Positions 1 to 9,313 of a stretch of 64,000 bases of DNA are shown in pieces. The notes beneath the pieces were generated by a model that was not told where the DNA came from, did no database searches, and saw nothing but the letters and a program-made list of their open reading frames with translations. A program made the position numbers and the translations under genes. The stretch's first letter is position 1; every line of letters begins with the position of its first letter. The stretch comes from Henriciella marina DSM 19595. Its GTDB lineage: Bacteria; Pseudomonadota; Alphaproteobacteria; Caulobacterales; Hyphomonadaceae. Location of the stretch: NCBI RefSeq assembly GCF_000376805.1, contig NZ_AQXT01000002.1, forward strand, positions 558,001 to 622,000, given 5' to 3'.

Positions 1-645
1 ATCAGATGCGCCGAGGGCCAGGGAGGCGGCAGCCACCCCATGAACCAGAAGGGTGAGTTCGCCGTCGTCCTGCGCCTTCACAAGCGCGCTGAGCGTGTCG
101 TGCAGCAGGGCTAGTTCGACCCCTTCAACCGAGACGAAGGCCGAAACATCGAGGGCGCAGGCCGGAGATGTTGCGGCCAATTGTTGCCCGGTCCAGACGG
201 TAAGGCTGACGCCCTCCTTCAGCGCATGCGCCGCCATCAGCGGCGTTGAGCGGTACTGAGCGGCTGTCAGTGGCAGTGGCGGCTGATCGTCATCCGCCAT
301 CGCGCTGGACCGCAACCAGCGCTCCAGTCCTGGAAACCCTTCCTCATGGGTCAGGCCTGCCTCGATCATCTGCGCAGGCAGTCCGGCATTCAGTGCCTCT
401 GCTAGCTCTGCATTAAGCGGCGCAGTTCCCAGCTGTTCAACAAGGTCTGCGAGGCCAAGCCGCGTCGTCTTTTCCAGCTGGTCATTGGTGCGCGCGTCGA
501 TTGCCGCCCGGATCGCTTCTTCACCGTCCGCGGCAAATGGACTTTCCGATACGAGCGCCAGATCTTTCAACGGGAGGATAGGGCTGATCCTGCCCGCATC
601 CTCTGCAGCCTTGATGAGCCCATCTGGTGACTGTTTCCGGCCCAT
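1..645 (-). CDS. Unrecognised protein, C-terminal part beyond the left edge
   Basis: An open frame of 215 codons runs from an ATG at 645 to the window edge without a stop, so only the N-terminal part is seen. An AGAGGA ribosome-binding site lies about 7 bases upstream of the ATG. The protein begins MGRKQSPDGL and is rich in Ala, Leu, Glu and Asp. It looks soluble: I see no signal peptide, membrane segment or cysteine-rich motif. It is divergent from the complex I gene that starts at 810. I cannot assign a family from the visible part and no function is proposed. Confidence 0.7.
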   Translation of the reverse strand, partial: MGRKQSPDGLIKAAEDAGRISPILPLKDLALVSESPFAADGEEAIRAAIDARTNDQLEKTTRLGLADLVEQLGTAPLNAELAEALNAGLPAQMIEAGLTHEEGFPGLERWLRSSAMADDDQPPLPLTAAQYRSTPLMAAHALKEGVSLTVWTGQQLAATSPACALDVSAFVSVEGVELALLHDTLSALVKAQDDGELTLLVHGVAAASLALGASD

Positions 646-809
646 ATCATCATCCTCTTACGGCAGCGCGGGCTGCGCCTGCCTCACCTCAACTGATGAT
701 GCGGGAGGCTTGACGGCCCGTCATAAGTATTGTGAGCCGATCCATAACTGGATTCGCGGCATGACCTGCTCCATATTCCAGTTTGCGCACAGAAGTTCGG
801 GAACGCGAC

Positions 810-1199
810 ATGCTGAGACTCTTTACCTGGTGGAATGGCGTCACGCTTGGCGGCCTGTTTGATATCAAGCGCCGTAGCAACCTCGTCGGCACCGACGACT
901 ACGGCAACAAGTACTATGAGGACCGCAACGTCTCCATAGAACGCAGAAACCGCCGCTACGTTATTTATGACGGCTATGCTGAGCCGTCGAAAGTGCCTGC
1001 CGAATGGCATGGGTGGCTGCACCACACGCTGGAAGAGCCGCCGACGCTAAAGCCATTTAATCGCCGCGCCTGGGAAAAAGACCATAAGCCCAACATGACA
1101 GGCACCCTGTTTGCCTATCGTCCTGAAGGCTCCCTCAAGGAGCCTGGCAAACGCCAGTCTGCTGACTCCGACTACGAGGCATGGACACCAGATGCGTGA
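810..1199 (+). CDS. NADH:ubiquinone oxidoreductase subunit NDUFA12-like
   Basis: A 129-residue accessory subunit of respiratory complex I, on the inner-membrane complex. The family signature is visible: an aromatic N-terminus (TWWNG, residues 6-10), GTDDYGNKYYE (about 27-37) and PAEWHGWLHH (about 63-72), with a basic, Pro-rich C-terminus. An in-frame ATG lies 9 codons upstream at 783, but MLRLFTWW at 810 matches the usual family start. The stop overlaps the start of the MCE gene by 8 bases, so the two are probably co-transcribed and coupled. This NDUFA12, MlaD, DUF2155 order is common in Alphaproteobacteria. Identification is by family recognition of the sequence. Confidence 0.93.
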   Translation: MLRLFTWWNGVTLGGLFDIKRRSNLVGTDDYGNKYYEDRNVSIERRNRRYVIYDGYAEPSKVPAEWHGWLHHTLEEPPTLKPFNRRAWEKDHKPNMTGTLFAYRPEGSLKEPGKRQSADSDYEAWTPDA

Positions 1200-1845
1200 A
1201 TCAATTCTAGAAACAATCATCGGCACCATGGTTCTCGGCGTTGCGGGCTTTTTCCTCTGGTTCGCAATCGGAAACGGCGCCGATCAGGCCCAGGCCGCAG
1301 AAGGCAGCGTCGAACTTGGCGCGCGCTTTAACAGTGTCAGCGGCGTTGAGCGCGGCACGGATGTTCGCATGGCGGGCGTCAAGGTCGGCACGGTGCGCGG
1401 AATTGAGCTGAATGTCGAACGGGCCGAAGCGCTCGTCACGATGGCAGTCGACCAGAAGCTCGTCCCGCTGGACGATGGAACGACGGCCCGCATCCAGAGC
1501 GAAGGCCTCCTGGGCGGGAACTACATCAACCTCGAACCAGCGGCCGGATTCGGCCAGATTGAAGCATGTTCGGACGGCGAAGAACTGTTCGGCGAGAGCG
1601 GTTGCGGCGAAATTCTCTATACTCAGGGCAGTGTCGATCTTCTTACCCTGATGGCGTCATTCGCCAACAATAGCGGTGGTGACGACAGTGAAGCGTCTTC
1701 TGACGCTGGCAGCTCGGCACCTGAGCCAACTGCAGGCACTTCCCGCGCTTCGCCGCAACAAGATGCTGATACCGACACAGAATCTCCTGAATCAGACGCT
1801 TCTGTCGACGAAACCGATGAGGAAGCTGCAGGAGACGATCAGTGA
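1192..1845 (+). CDS. mlaD: MCE-domain protein, MlaD-like phospholipid transport component
   Basis: A 217-residue membrane-anchored, periplasmic protein of the Mla system, which moves phospholipids between the outer and inner membranes. It has one N-terminal membrane segment (about residues 9-27, GTMVLGVAGFFLWFAIG), an MCE domain (about 38-125, with GVERGTDVRMAGVKVG and LLGGNYINLEP), then a long Ser/Glu/Asp-rich tail (about 160-217). The start at 1192 is chosen because it puts the membrane helix at the N-terminus and overlaps the upstream stop. The MlaE permease and MlaF ATPase are not in the window. The acidic tail is longer than in compact MlaD proteins and is probably disordered. Confidence 0.9.
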   Translation: MRESILETIIGTMVLGVAGFFLWFAIGNGADQAQAAEGSVELGARFNSVSGVERGTDVRMAGVKVGTVRGIELNVERAEALVTMAVDQKLVPLDDGTTARIQSEGLLGGNYINLEPAAGFGQIEACSDGEELFGESGCGEILYTQGSVDLLTLMASFANNSGGDDSEASSDAGSSAPEPTAGTSRASPQQDADTDTESPESDASVDETDEEAAGDDQ

Positions 1846-2453
1846 AACGCATTTTCTGCACGGCCGCGATGGCCGCTGCTTTGAGTTTCAGCGCTGCCGC
1901 GCAAGACCTTGGCGAGCTGGATGAAACCAGTGAGCCGACCAACGAGTCCATCTCCGATGATGAGATGGTGGACGGCGAAATGGCTGAGGAAGAGGAGCAG
2001 GAAAGCGACTCCGCCCCGACTTACAATCAGGAACGCATGGCGACGCTGCGCGCGCTCGACAAGATCACGGGCCGCTCAATCGATTTTGAGATCGAAGTCG
2101 GCAAGCCGGTTGTCTATGGCGTGCTCGAAGTTGATCTCAAGGCCTGCTTCCAGACCCCGCCAGAAGAGCCGCCTGAGAGCGCTGCTTTCCTGCAGATACA
2201 TCAGGCCGACTATGCCGCAACAAACACGCTGACAGAGCCGCGGCTTGTCTCCGACGTGCAGGGTGAACTCGACGCATCGACCGCGCCGTACCAGCCGACA
2301 CCCGAGGCAGCTGAGCCGCTTTTCTCAGGCTGGATGTTCGCGTCGTCTCCTGGTCTCAGCGCGCTTGAGCACCCGGTCTATGACGTCTGGGTGATCAGAT
2401 GTACGCAGCCTTCGCCAGAAAGCCTGTCATCGCCAGCTTCACCTGACGAGTAG
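1842..2453 (+). CDS. DUF2155 family secreted protein
   Basis: A 203-residue protein starting with GTG in a GTGA overlap with the MlaD stop, indicating translational coupling. It has a clear signal peptide (KRIFCTAAMAAALSFSAAA, then QD at about 21-22), an acidic linker (about 25-60), and a domain starting near residue 65 that contains GRSIDFEIEVGKPVVYGVLE and a Cys at KACFQTPPE. This matches DUF2155, a periplasmic family of unknown role that is often encoded beside aat and the acc genes in Alphaproteobacteria. Its last 76 bases overlap the convergent aat gene, a large overlap for two conserved genes. Confidence 0.85.
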   Translation: MKRIFCTAAMAAALSFSAAAQDLGELDETSEPTNESISDDEMVDGEMAEEEEQESDSAPTYNQERMATLRALDKITGRSIDFEIEVGKPVVYGVLEVDLKACFQTPPEEPPESAAFLQIHQADYAATNTLTEPRLVSDVQGELDASTAPYQPTPEAAEPLFSGWMFASSPGLSALEHPVYDVWVIRCTQPSPESLSSPASPDE

Positions 2454-3046
2454 AAGTCACCTTTCCGGGTAAGCGCGGCCTCCAGCTTGCGCATGAAGTC
2501 TGCCTTTTTTATTTCGATGAGGCCGAACTGGTCCAGGTGCGGGTTGTGAAACTGCGCGTCCAATAGCTCATATCCGCCTGCGATGAGCCGCGCCACCAGA
2601 TGGACGAGCGCTATCTTTGACGCATCCGTCTGACGCGAAAACATGCTCTCGCCGAAAAAGGCGGCCCCCAGGGAAACGCCATAGAGACCGCCGACCAGAG
2701 CGCCCTCATCGTCCCAGCACTCGACTGAATGTGCGTGTCCGCGCCTGTGCAGGGCAGCGTAGAGGTTCTGGATGGGCGTATTGATCCAGGTTGTCGGCCG
2801 GTCCGCCGTGTCCTTGGCGCAGGCCTCCATGACCCGGCTGAAGGCAAGGTCGATGGTGATCCGGTAGGGCGCTTTGCGCACAGTCTTTCGTAGCCGCCTC
2901 GGAATATGAAACCCCTTGAGGGGCAGAACGCCTCTGATCTCTGGCGAGATGAGGAAGAGGTTCATGTCCTCACGCGAATCCGCCATTGGGAAGACGCCCT
3001 GCCGATAGCAGTCGAGCAGCATTTCCGTGTCGAATCGGTCTGACAT
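2378..3046 (-). CDS. aat: Leucyl/phenylalanyl-tRNA--protein transferase
   Basis: A 222-residue cytoplasmic enzyme that transfers Leu or Phe from its tRNA to proteins with N-terminal Arg or Lys, marking them for ClpAP degradation (N-end rule). Family features are clear: the start region LLDCYRQGVFPMADS, LYGVSLGAAFFGESMFS near the middle, and LLDAQFHNPHLDQFG in the C-terminal half. The length is normal for the family. It is the last gene of the minus-strand block aroQ-accB-accC-aat, 23 bases after the accC stop. Its 3' end runs 76 bases into the convergent DUF2155 gene. Confidence 0.95.
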   Translation of the reverse strand: MSDRFDTEMLLDCYRQGVFPMADSREDMNLFLISPEIRGVLPLKGFHIPRRLRKTVRKAPYRITIDLAFSRVMEACAKDTADRPTTWINTPIQNLYAALHRRGHAHSVECWDDEGALVGGLYGVSLGAAFFGESMFSRQTDASKIALVHLVARLIAGGYELLDAQFHNPHLDQFGLIEIKKADFMRKLEAALTRKGDFYSSGEAGDDRLSGEGCVHLITQTS

Positions 3047-3069
3047 TTGCTCAGCGTTCGTTGCGGTGG

Positions 3070-4410
3070 CTAGTTCGCCGCGAGGAAGCGCTCCAGCCAG
3101 TGGATATCATAGTTCCCGTCCACAACGTCCTTCTCGTCGACAAGGCGCTGGTGAAGCGGAAGCGTCGTGTGAACGCCCCCGACGACCATCTCGTTCAGGG
3201 CCCGGCGAAGGCGCATGATGCACTCATTTCGCGTGCGGCCATGCACGATCAGCTTGCCGATCAGGCTGTCATAATTGGGCGGGATCCGGTAGCCGGCGTA
3301 GACGGCGCTATCGAGGCGGACATCAGGCCCGCCCGGCGCATGGAAATCGGTGATCGTACCGGGCGACGGTGCAAAGGTTTCCGGATGCTCGGCATTGATT
3401 CGGCACTCGATCGCATGCCCGACCAGCAGCACGTCTTCCTGTGCAAAAGATAGCTTCTTTCCGTCGGCTATGCGGATTTGTTCGCGTACCAGATCGATGC
3501 CGGTGATCATTTCGGTCACCGGATGCTCGACCTGCAGACGCGTGTTCATCTCGATGAAGTAGAAGTTTCCATCCTCATAGAGGAATTCCATCGTGCCGGC
3601 GCCGCGATAGCCAATCTTGGCGACGGCCTTGGCGACGATCGTGCCGATCTCTTCGCGCTGGGCCTGATTGAGCGCAGGCGACGGGGCCTCCTCGAAAACT
3701 TTCTGATGGCGGCGCTGCAGGGAACAGTCACGCTCCCAGAGGTGAGCGACATTGCCATGCTCATCAGCGATCACCTGAATTTCGATGTGGCGTGGCGTAC
3801 TGAGGTATTTTTCCAGATAGACAGCATCGTCACCAAAGGCAGAGCGCGCTTCATTCTTGGCGGACCGGATCGCGTTTTCCAGCTCTTTCTCGGTCTTGGC
3901 GACTCGCATACCGCGCCCGCCGCCACCGGCAGCTGCCTTGATCAGGACCGGGTATCCAATCTTCTTGGCGATCTTCTTGGCTTCGCCGATGCTGGAAACA
4001 CCGCCATCAGAGCCTGGCACACAAGGTACGCCAGCTTCGATCATTGCCTGTTTGGCAGCGATCTTGTCGCCCATGGTGCGTATATGTTCGGCCTTTGGAC
4101 CAATAAAAATGAGGCCATGTGCCTCAACCATCTCAGCGAACTGGGCGTTCTCTGAAAGGAAGCCATAGCCAGGGTGGATGGCGTCGGCATTGGTAATCTC
4201 AGCCGCGGCCAGGATGCGCGACTTCTTCAGATAGCTTTCCGAAGAAGGCGCAGGCCCGATGCAGACGCTTTCATCCGCCAGCCGTACGGCCATCGCGTCG
4301 CGATCGGCTTCAGAGTGCACGACAACGGTGGCGAGGCCCATTTCCTTACAGGCCCGGTGAATACGGAGCGCGATCTCGCCGCGATTTGCGATGAGGACTT
4401 TCTCGATCAT
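3070..4410 (-). CDS. accC: Acetyl-CoA carboxylase, biotin carboxylase subunit
   Basis: A 446-residue ATP-grasp enzyme that carboxylates biotin on AccB, the first step of fatty acid synthesis. The biotin-carboxylase N-domain starts [16 protein letters not shown] (2-17). The ATP-binding glycine-rich loop [11 protein letters not shown] is near residue 160, and the metal and catalytic residues are in [16 protein letters not shown], near 290. The length is standard. The gene is 10 bases downstream of accB and co-oriented with it, as expected for an accBC operon. Confidence 0.97.
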   Translation of the reverse strand: MIEKVLIANRGEIALRIHRACKEMGLATVVVHSEADRDAMAVRLADESVCIGPAPSSESYLKKSRILAAAEITNADAIHPGYGFLSENAQFAEMVEAHGLIFIGPKAEHIRTMGDKIAAKQAMIEAGVPCVPGSDGGVSSIGEAKKIAKKIGYPVLIKAAAGGGGRGMRVAKTEKELENAIRSAKNEARSAFGDDAVYLEKYLSTPRHIEIQVIADEHGNVAHLWERDCSLQRRHQKVFEEAPSPALNQAQREEIGTIVAKAVAKIGYRGAGTMEFLYEDGNFYFIEMNTRLQVEHPVTEMITGIDLVREQIRIADGKKLSFAQEDVLLVGHAIECRINAEHPETFAPSPGTITDFHAPGGPDVRLDSAVYAGYRIPPNYDSLIGKLIVHGRTRNECIMRLRRALNEMVVGGVHTTLPLHQRLVDEKDVVDGNYDIHWLERFLAAN

Positions 4411-4420
4411 TTAATCGGCC

Positions 4421-4903
4421 TCACTCAATGACGATCAGCGGTTCGCCGAACTCCACAGGCTGGGAGTCCTGCACGATGATTTCCTTTACCGTGCCGGCCT
4501 GCGGGGCTTCCACCGGGTTGAAGGTCTTCATGGCTTCAACAAGCATAAGCGTGTCGCCTTTTTTGACCTTGTCGCCGACATTCACGAAGGCTTTCGAGCC
4601 TGGCTCAGGCGACAGATAGACGGTGCCAACCATAGGGCTCGTCACCGCGTTCTTGGAAACAGGTGCTGCAACATCCGCAGAACTGTCGGCAGACGTGGTC
4701 GATGCCGGAGCGGCAGCGGGCGCCGCGGCAGGTGCCGGTGCATATTGATATTGCATGGGGGCGAGCTGGCCTGGGGCTGCCTTGCTGACCCGGATACGAA
4801 GGCCATCATGTTCGATTTCGACTTCGCCCAGATCGGCATCCCGCAGGATGGCGGCGAGTTCGCGGACAAGGCCGGTATCAAGGCTGGTCTTTGCTGTGCT
4901 CAT
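4421..4903 (-). CDS. accB: Acetyl-CoA carboxylase, biotin carboxyl carrier protein
   Basis: A 160-residue carrier with three parts: an N-terminal helix region (1-45), an Ala/Pro-rich flexible linker (about 50-80), and a C-terminal biotinyl domain (about 85-160). The biotin site is EAMKT with the modified lysine at about residue 126. The more common residue after Lys is Met, but Thr occurs. The ATG at 4903 starts the conserved protein. A TTG six codons upstream overlaps the aroQ stop and is a weaker alternative. A GAGGA motif lies about 12 bases before the ATG. The neighbours are aroQ upstream and accC downstream. Confidence 0.95.
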   Translation of the reverse strand: MSTAKTSLDTGLVRELAAILRDADLGEVEIEHDGLRIRVSKAAPGQLAPMQYQYAPAPAAAPAAAPASTTSADSSADVAAPVSKNAVTSPMVGTVYLSPEPGSKAFVNVGDKVKKGDTLMLVEAMKTFNPVEAPQAGTVKEIIVQDSQPVEFGEPLIVIE

Positions 4904-4917
4904 CAGATTGCGTGTCC

Positions 4918-5349
4918 TCAAGCTTTCATTCTTATCGCAGCTTCGAGTGCGACTTCATAACCGTGTGGGCCAAGCCCTGCAATCGAAGCCATCGCAGCCG
5001 GTGCGACATAATTGGTTTGGCGAAACGCTTCGCGCGCCGCCGGGTTAGACAGGTGAACCTCAATCAGAGGAGCGGTGCAAGCGCGCAAGGCATCGTGCAG
5101 CGCGATCGAGGTATGCGTATAGGCGCCTGCATTCAGGATAAGGCAATGGGCTTCTCTCGAAGCTTCCTGAACCCAATCGACCAGTTCACCCTCGCTATTG
5201 GTCTGACGAAACTCGATGGGGTCTTCGCCAGCCTTCGCCTTCAGACGCGATTCGATATCCTGCAGGGTGTCGTAGCCATAGATTTCCGGCTCACGTGTGC
5301 CCAGAAGGTTGAGATTTGGGCCATTAAGAACATAAATTGGCTTGGTCAT
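4918..5349 (-). CDS. aroQ: Type II 3-dehydroquinate dehydratase
   Basis: A 143-residue cytoplasmic enzyme of the shikimate pathway that converts 3-dehydroquinate to 3-dehydroshikimate. Type II signatures are present: [17 protein letters not shown] near the N-terminus with the catalytic Tyr, [16 protein letters not shown] in the middle, and [14 protein letters not shown] after it. The ATG at 5349 is preferred over one ten codons upstream because [13 protein letters not shown] is the usual family start. It is the first gene of the aroQ-accB-accC-aat block and ends 15 bases before the accB ATG. Confidence 0.96.
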   Translation of the reverse strand: MTKPIYVLNGPNLNLLGTREPEIYGYDTLQDIESRLKAKAGEDPIEFRQTNSEGELVDWVQEASREAHCLILNAGAYTHTSIALHDALRACTAPLIEVHLSNPAAREAFRQTNYVAPAAMASIAGLGPHGYEVALEAAIRMKA

Positions 5350-5413
5350 GGCCCGGTCTTGCGCGCGTTTTCCGGGCAAGGCAAGCCATTGATCGCGACA
5401 GGAGACGGCAGTG

Positions 5414-5614
5414 ATGATGGTCTATGTGAACGGCGATGAATTCGAGATTGCGGACAGCGCAAGCCTCTCCGACCTTGTCGCAAAGCTGACCGATGACCCG
5501 CGCGGCATGGCAATTGAGCGCAACCGCGAGATCGTCCCCAAATCCCTGCATTCAGAGACGAAGCTTGAGCCCGGCGACCGGCTTGAAGTCGTGCAGTTCG
5601 TTGGGGGCGGCTGA
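5414..5614 (+). CDS. thiS: Sulfur carrier protein ThiS
   Basis: A ubiquitin-fold protein of about 66 residues that carries sulfur as a C-terminal thiocarboxylate for thiazole synthesis in the thiamin pathway. The diagnostic feature is the terminal Gly-Gly (FVGGG) after [11 protein letters not shown]. Three start codons follow each other (GTG 5411, ATG 5414, ATG 5417). AGGAG at 5400-5404 favours 5411 or 5414. The gene is divergent from aroQ with about 60 bases between them and is separated from its partner thiG by an SRPBCC gene. ThiF, which adenylates ThiS, is not in the window. Confidence 0.93.
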   Translation: MMVYVNGDEFEIADSASLSDLVAKLTDDPRGMAIERNREIVPKSLHSETKLEPGDRLEVVQFVGGG

Positions 5615-5695
5615 GCAGGCGTTTCCCCGGCGGTGAGGCTTTCAGCGCCTACGTGCAGGTGCTAGTGCTGAAGAAGTTGATGCGAGGGAGCCAGC

Positions 5696-6193
5696 ATGGC
5701 CAAGCAACCGAAAAAAATTCAGGACGTCGGCGAGGAATTCCTCAATGATCCATCCAAGGTGAAGCTCGTGCGCCATGAGTTTCCGTTCCCGAAAGAGGTT
5801 GTCTGGAACGCCTTGCTCGACGGCGATACGTGGACCGAATGGCTGCCGATCACGAAGGTCGAATGGACCTCTCCCAAACCTTTCGGCGTCGGCACGACCC
5901 GCACCGTCTGGATTGGCGATCAGGTCGTGGAAGAAGTGTTCTTTGCCTGGGAAGATAATAAGCGGATGGCATTCCGCTTCGACCGCACGACGCTTCCGGT
6001 GAAGGCCTGCATCGAAGACTACCAGCTTCAGAACACGCCGGTTGGCTGCCGCCTCGACTGGCGGTTCCGCGCAAGGGCGCCCTTCTTTCTCGGGCCGCTT
6101 ATCTCTTCGCAGATGAAGTCCGGTCTCAAGAAGGGGCTGCCGCAGCTTGAGGCACATATCAGGGAAAACCCGGCCAAGTTTGGTCTTGCCTGA
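5696..6193 (+). CDS. SRPBCC (START-like) family protein
   Basis: A 165-residue protein with a helix-grip fold typical of SRPBCC/polyketide-cyclase-like proteins. Near the N-terminus it has HEFPFPKEVVWNALLDG followed by WTEWLPI (about 24-52), then alternating strands through WRFRARAPFFLGPL, and a closing helix from about 135 onward (QMKSGLKKGLPQLEAHI). Such domains bind hydrophobic ligands. No substrate can be read from the sequence. It lies between thiS and thiG on the same strand, with gaps of 81 and 67 bases. It may be co-transcribed with them, but no thiamin role is known for the family. Confidence 0.82.
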   Translation: MAKQPKKIQDVGEEFLNDPSKVKLVRHEFPFPKEVVWNALLDGDTWTEWLPITKVEWTSPKPFGVGTTRTVWIGDQVVEEVFFAWEDNKRMAFRFDRTTLPVKACIEDYQLQNTPVGCRLDWRFRARAPFFLGPLISSQMKSGLKKGLPQLEAHIRENPAKFGLA

Positions 6194-6260
6194 TCTGCAT
6201 GGCTGTTCTGTCAGTCGCGCCCCTAGAACTTGATCCGATTGTCACTTACCAAGCTGGCGC

Positions 6261-7034
6261 ATGACAGACGATACGCTCAAGATTGCCGGGCGGGAGTTTT
6301 CCTCACGCCTCATCATCGGGACTGGCAAGTACAAGTCCTATGCCCAGAACGCCGAAGCTGCCGAGGCGGCCGGTGCAGAAATGGTCACCGTGGCGCTGCG
6401 CCGGGTAAACCTCTCCAACACTGATGAGGACCGGCTTCAGGATCACGTCTCGCCGGACAAATACACCTATCTGCCCAACACGGCCGGCTGCTTTACCGCG
6501 GACGATGCGGTTCGTACGCTTCGCCTGGCCCGAGAGGCTGGCGGCTGGGATCTCGTAAAGCTGGAAGTCCTCTCAGACCAGAAGACGCTCTATCCGGATA
6601 TGGAAGAAACGCTGAGCGCGGCAAAGGCGCTGATCGCTGACGGGTTTCAGGTCATGGTCTACTGCTCGGATGATCCGGTCTATGCCAGAAAGCTCGAAGA
6701 GGCTGGCTGCTGCGCGATCATGCCGCTCGGTTCACTCATCGGCTCAGGCCTTGGCATCCAGAACCCGCTGAACATCCGGCTGATCGTCGAACAAGCCCGC
6801 GTGCCTGTCATCGTTGATGCCGGTGTCGGAACGGCGTCTGATGCGGCCATGGCGATGGAGCTTGGCTGCGACGGCGTGCTCATGAACACCGCCATCGCAG
6901 AAGCCAAGGACCCGGTGCGCATGGCACGCGCCATGAAGCATGCGGTCATCGCGGGCCGAGAGGCGTACCTGGCCGGCCGGATGGGCCGCAAACGCTATGC
7001 TGATCCATCCTCACCGCTGGCAGGGCTTATCTAG
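6261..7034 (+). CDS. thiG: Thiazole synthase
   Basis: A 257-residue TIM-barrel enzyme that builds the thiazole phosphate of thiamin from deoxyxylulose 5-phosphate, the sulfur on ThiS, and an imine from glycine supplied by ThiO. Visible motifs are [11 protein letters not shown] (14-24), the Schiff-base lysine in DLVKLEV (Lys about 100), and the phosphate-binding glycines in [12 protein letters not shown] and VDAGVG. The length is normal. The stop is the CTAG at 7031-7034, which is also the stop of the convergent DsbA-like gene. Confidence 0.97.
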   Translation: MTDDTLKIAGREFSSRLIIGTGKYKSYAQNAEAAEAAGAEMVTVALRRVNLSNTDEDRLQDHVSPDKYTYLPNTAGCFTADDAVRTLRLAREAGGWDLVKLEVLSDQKTLYPDMEETLSAAKALIADGFQVMVYCSDDPVYARKLEEAGCCAIMPLGSLIGSGLGIQNPLNIRLIVEQARVPVIVDAGVGTASDAAMAMELGCDGVLMNTAIAEAKDPVRMARAMKHAVIAGREAYLAGRMGRKRYADPSSPLAGLI

Positions 7035-7780
7035 CCTGCCTGCGCAACCGCCGTGTCCAGCATCTGGGTCACGCCTGCCTGATCGGCACCAGCGATGAGT
7101 TGATCACCAACGAGGAAGGCTGGCGTGCCACTAATGCCGACACGGCGCGCGAGCGTCTTGTTGTCAGCGATCACCTTCTGCAGGCGAACAGACCCCATAT
7201 CGGCACGCATCTTCTCGACATCGACGCCGGCGCGTTCGGCAGCGGCATCGATTTCATCCGGCGTAAAGCCGCTGGAATTATCGAGCTCCATCAGCTCACG
7301 GTGCATTTCGGCGTATAGACCCTGCTCCCCAGCGGCGAGAGCAGCCAGAGCAGCTTTTTCGCTTTCTGGTGAGAGGATCGGGAACTCCTTGAAAACAACG
7401 CGAACCTGGCCGTCATAGGCGGACGGAAGGTCGATCGTCCAGTCCATGGACCGTTTGCAATAGCCACATCGATAATCGAAGAACTCGACCAAGGTTACAG
7501 GCGCATCTTCCGGGCCGATGGCGTAGTCGCTCTCGCTCTCGAAGATCGCGCTGGAGTTCGACCTGATCGCGGCGCGCGCGCTTTCAGCCTCCTGCTCACT
7601 GGCGCGCTGCTGCAGGCGGATGAGGGCCTGTTCAATGATCTCAGGATTTTCGAGAATATAATCGCGGACAATTTCCTCGATTTCTTCCCGGTTCTGCGGG
7701 GCAGCGTCTTCCTGCTGGGCGCAGGCAGGTGTGAAGGCGACTAGTGAAAGTGCGGCGAGCGGGGCCAGTTTGCGGGTCAT
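7031..7780 (-). CDS. DsbA-family thiol:disulfide oxidoreductase
   Basis: A 249-residue exported thioredoxin-fold protein. After a signal sequence (about 1-21, ending near TPACAQQ) comes a Glu-rich helical extension (31-70, [19 protein letters not shown]). The thioredoxin domain follows, with CGYC at 105-108 in [11 protein letters not shown] and the cis-proline loop [11 protein letters not shown]. The N-terminal extension and the CGYC site resemble Com1/ScsC-type DsbA proteins. The likely role is oxidation or isomerisation of disulfides in periplasmic proteins. The Cys at about residue 20 follows a non-standard lipobox, so lipidation is uncertain. Confidence 0.92.
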   Translation of the reverse strand: MTRKLAPLAALSLVAFTPACAQQEDAAPQNREEIEEIVRDYILENPEIIEQALIRLQQRASEQEAESARAAIRSNSSAIFESESDYAIGPEDAPVTLVEFFDYRCGYCKRSMDWTIDLPSAYDGQVRVVFKEFPILSPESEKAALAALAAGEQGLYAEMHRELMELDNSSGFTPDEIDAAAERAGVDVEKMRADMGSVRLQKVIADNKTLARRVGISGTPAFLVGDQLIAGADQAGVTQMLDTAVAQAG

Positions 7781-7884
7781 GTCTCGTCCTGTGGTCTATT
7801 GAACTTTTCGGTTTCGATAGCGCCCATATATTGCGTTTGTCTCAACGCAACTGCACCGCAGGGTCTGACAATGGCGTGATCGGC

Positions 7885-9246
7885 CTAGCCGCGGCGGCGC
7901 CAATAGTCCTCATTCTCGGGAAGGGCAGGGTCCGTCACATTGCGGATATCATTTGCGCGGCGCGCTTCTGACGTACCGCCCGGAAGATCTTCAATCGCGC
8001 GGCGGGCAAAGATGTGGGCTTTGGGGTAATCGCCGATGTGATAGGCAGACTCAGCTGTCGCGAGCTCTGCCTCGGCGCGCCGTCCCTGTTTTTCAAGCGC
8101 AGACGCAAGCTGGTTCCACGCAAAGGAATTATCCGGCTCCTTGATGAGTGCATCGCGCAGCGCCTCTTCGCCTGCTTCCAGATCGCCTTCTTCAGCGCGC
8201 GCAATGAGTGAGCGGCCATAATTGATAAGCAAGAGAGGGTGACCCGGCAGGTACTCCAGCGACGTTTCATGCGGCTCGACGGACTCTGCGGCCCGGCCCA
8301 TTTCGAAAAGCGCCTGACCTTTCAGCTCCCAGTAATAGGGGTTCTCGGGAAATTCTTCGAGCAGCGAATCAATCTCTATGAGGGCGGCAGAAATGTCCGA
8401 AGATTGCATGGAGGCGATGGCACGCGCATAGCGGCCCGCCTCGCTCTCATCACTGCGTGGATATTTTTGATAGACGCGCGGGAGAGGCTCAAGAAAGCCG
8501 ATCAGCTTGGCCTGCATCAGGTCGAACTGGCGCACGACTTCCGGGTCCTCCGGCTCATCCATCAGTCCCGTTTCCTGCGCCAGCGACCGTGTCGTGCGGA
8601 TTCGGTCTGAGGCGAGTGGGTGAGAACGGAAATACGGATAGCGGCGCGCTTCCGACAGGACTTCCTGATAGCGGTACTTGTCGAAAAACTCGACAATGCC
8701 GGACGGCGACTGGCCCAGCTCTGAGAGGTAGGAGACAGCCGCGGCATCGGCTGTGGCTTCCTCGGCGCGTGTATGGACGAAGAAGTTGAGCGCCGCAAAC
8801 TGCTGGGAACTGGCGATGAGCGCAGCACCGGCATCACCCGCCCCGGCGGCAAGTGCAAGCACACCAAGACCAATGGAAATAAGCGCCGGGCGGCTCGCGA
8901 CATTGGCGGCGCGGGCACGCGAAATTGAATGGCCACAGGCAATATGGCAGGTCTCGTGTGCAATGACGCCCTTGATCTGTGCAGCACTCTCGGCGGCGAT
9001 CAGAAGCCCGGTGTGAAGGTGAATGTTCTGTCCGTTGGCGACGAAGGCGTTCAGGTCAGGATCGTTGATGATGTAAAGCCCGACATCGTCTGGCGTTAGT
9101 CCGGCAACTTCCAGAATAGGATCAGTCCACTCACGAAGCGTGGTTTCGATCTCCGCATCGCGAATAAGGCCCTGCGCAGAGGCTGTCATTGCGCTCGCCG
9201 CGGCTAAACCGGCGATGATTGCGGACTTCAGAAATCTAGCTGGCAT
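7885..9246 (-). CDS. M48 family metalloprotease with TPR-like C-terminus (BepA-like)
   Basis: A 453-residue exported zinc protease. It has a signal peptide (1-25, ending ASAQ). The zinc motif HETCH is at about 97-101, followed by CGHSISR, and a second ligand region AEEATADAAA is at about 161-170. The C-terminal half (about 250-430) is helical with repeated Ala/Leu/Glu patterns that read as tetratricopeptide repeats. This matches periplasmic BepA/YfgC proteins, which handle outer-membrane protein assembly. The ATG at 9246 starts the signal peptide. A GTG six codons earlier is the alternative. Confidence 0.92.
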   Translation of the reverse strand: MPARFLKSAIIAGLAAASAMTASAQGLIRDAEIETTLREWTDPILEVAGLTPDDVGLYIINDPDLNAFVANGQNIHLHTGLLIAAESAAQIKGVIAHETCHIACGHSISRARAANVASRPALISIGLGVLALAAGAGDAGAALIASSQQFAALNFFVHTRAEEATADAAAVSYLSELGQSPSGIVEFFDKYRYQEVLSEARRYPYFRSHPLASDRIRTTRSLAQETGLMDEPEDPEVVRQFDLMQAKLIGFLEPLPRVYQKYPRSDESEAGRYARAIASMQSSDISAALIEIDSLLEEFPENPYYWELKGQALFEMGRAAESVEPHETSLEYLPGHPLLLINYGRSLIARAEEGDLEAGEEALRDALIKEPDNSFAWNQLASALEKQGRRAEAELATAESAYHIGDYPKAHIFARRAIEDLPGGTSEARRANDIRNVTDPALPENEDYWRRRG

Positions 9247-9313
9247 GATCGGTCGCCTCTCCACTCCGGGGTGAGCCTAGGAGATCATTGCGGCTTTGGC
9301 GAGGCCGGGGAGC

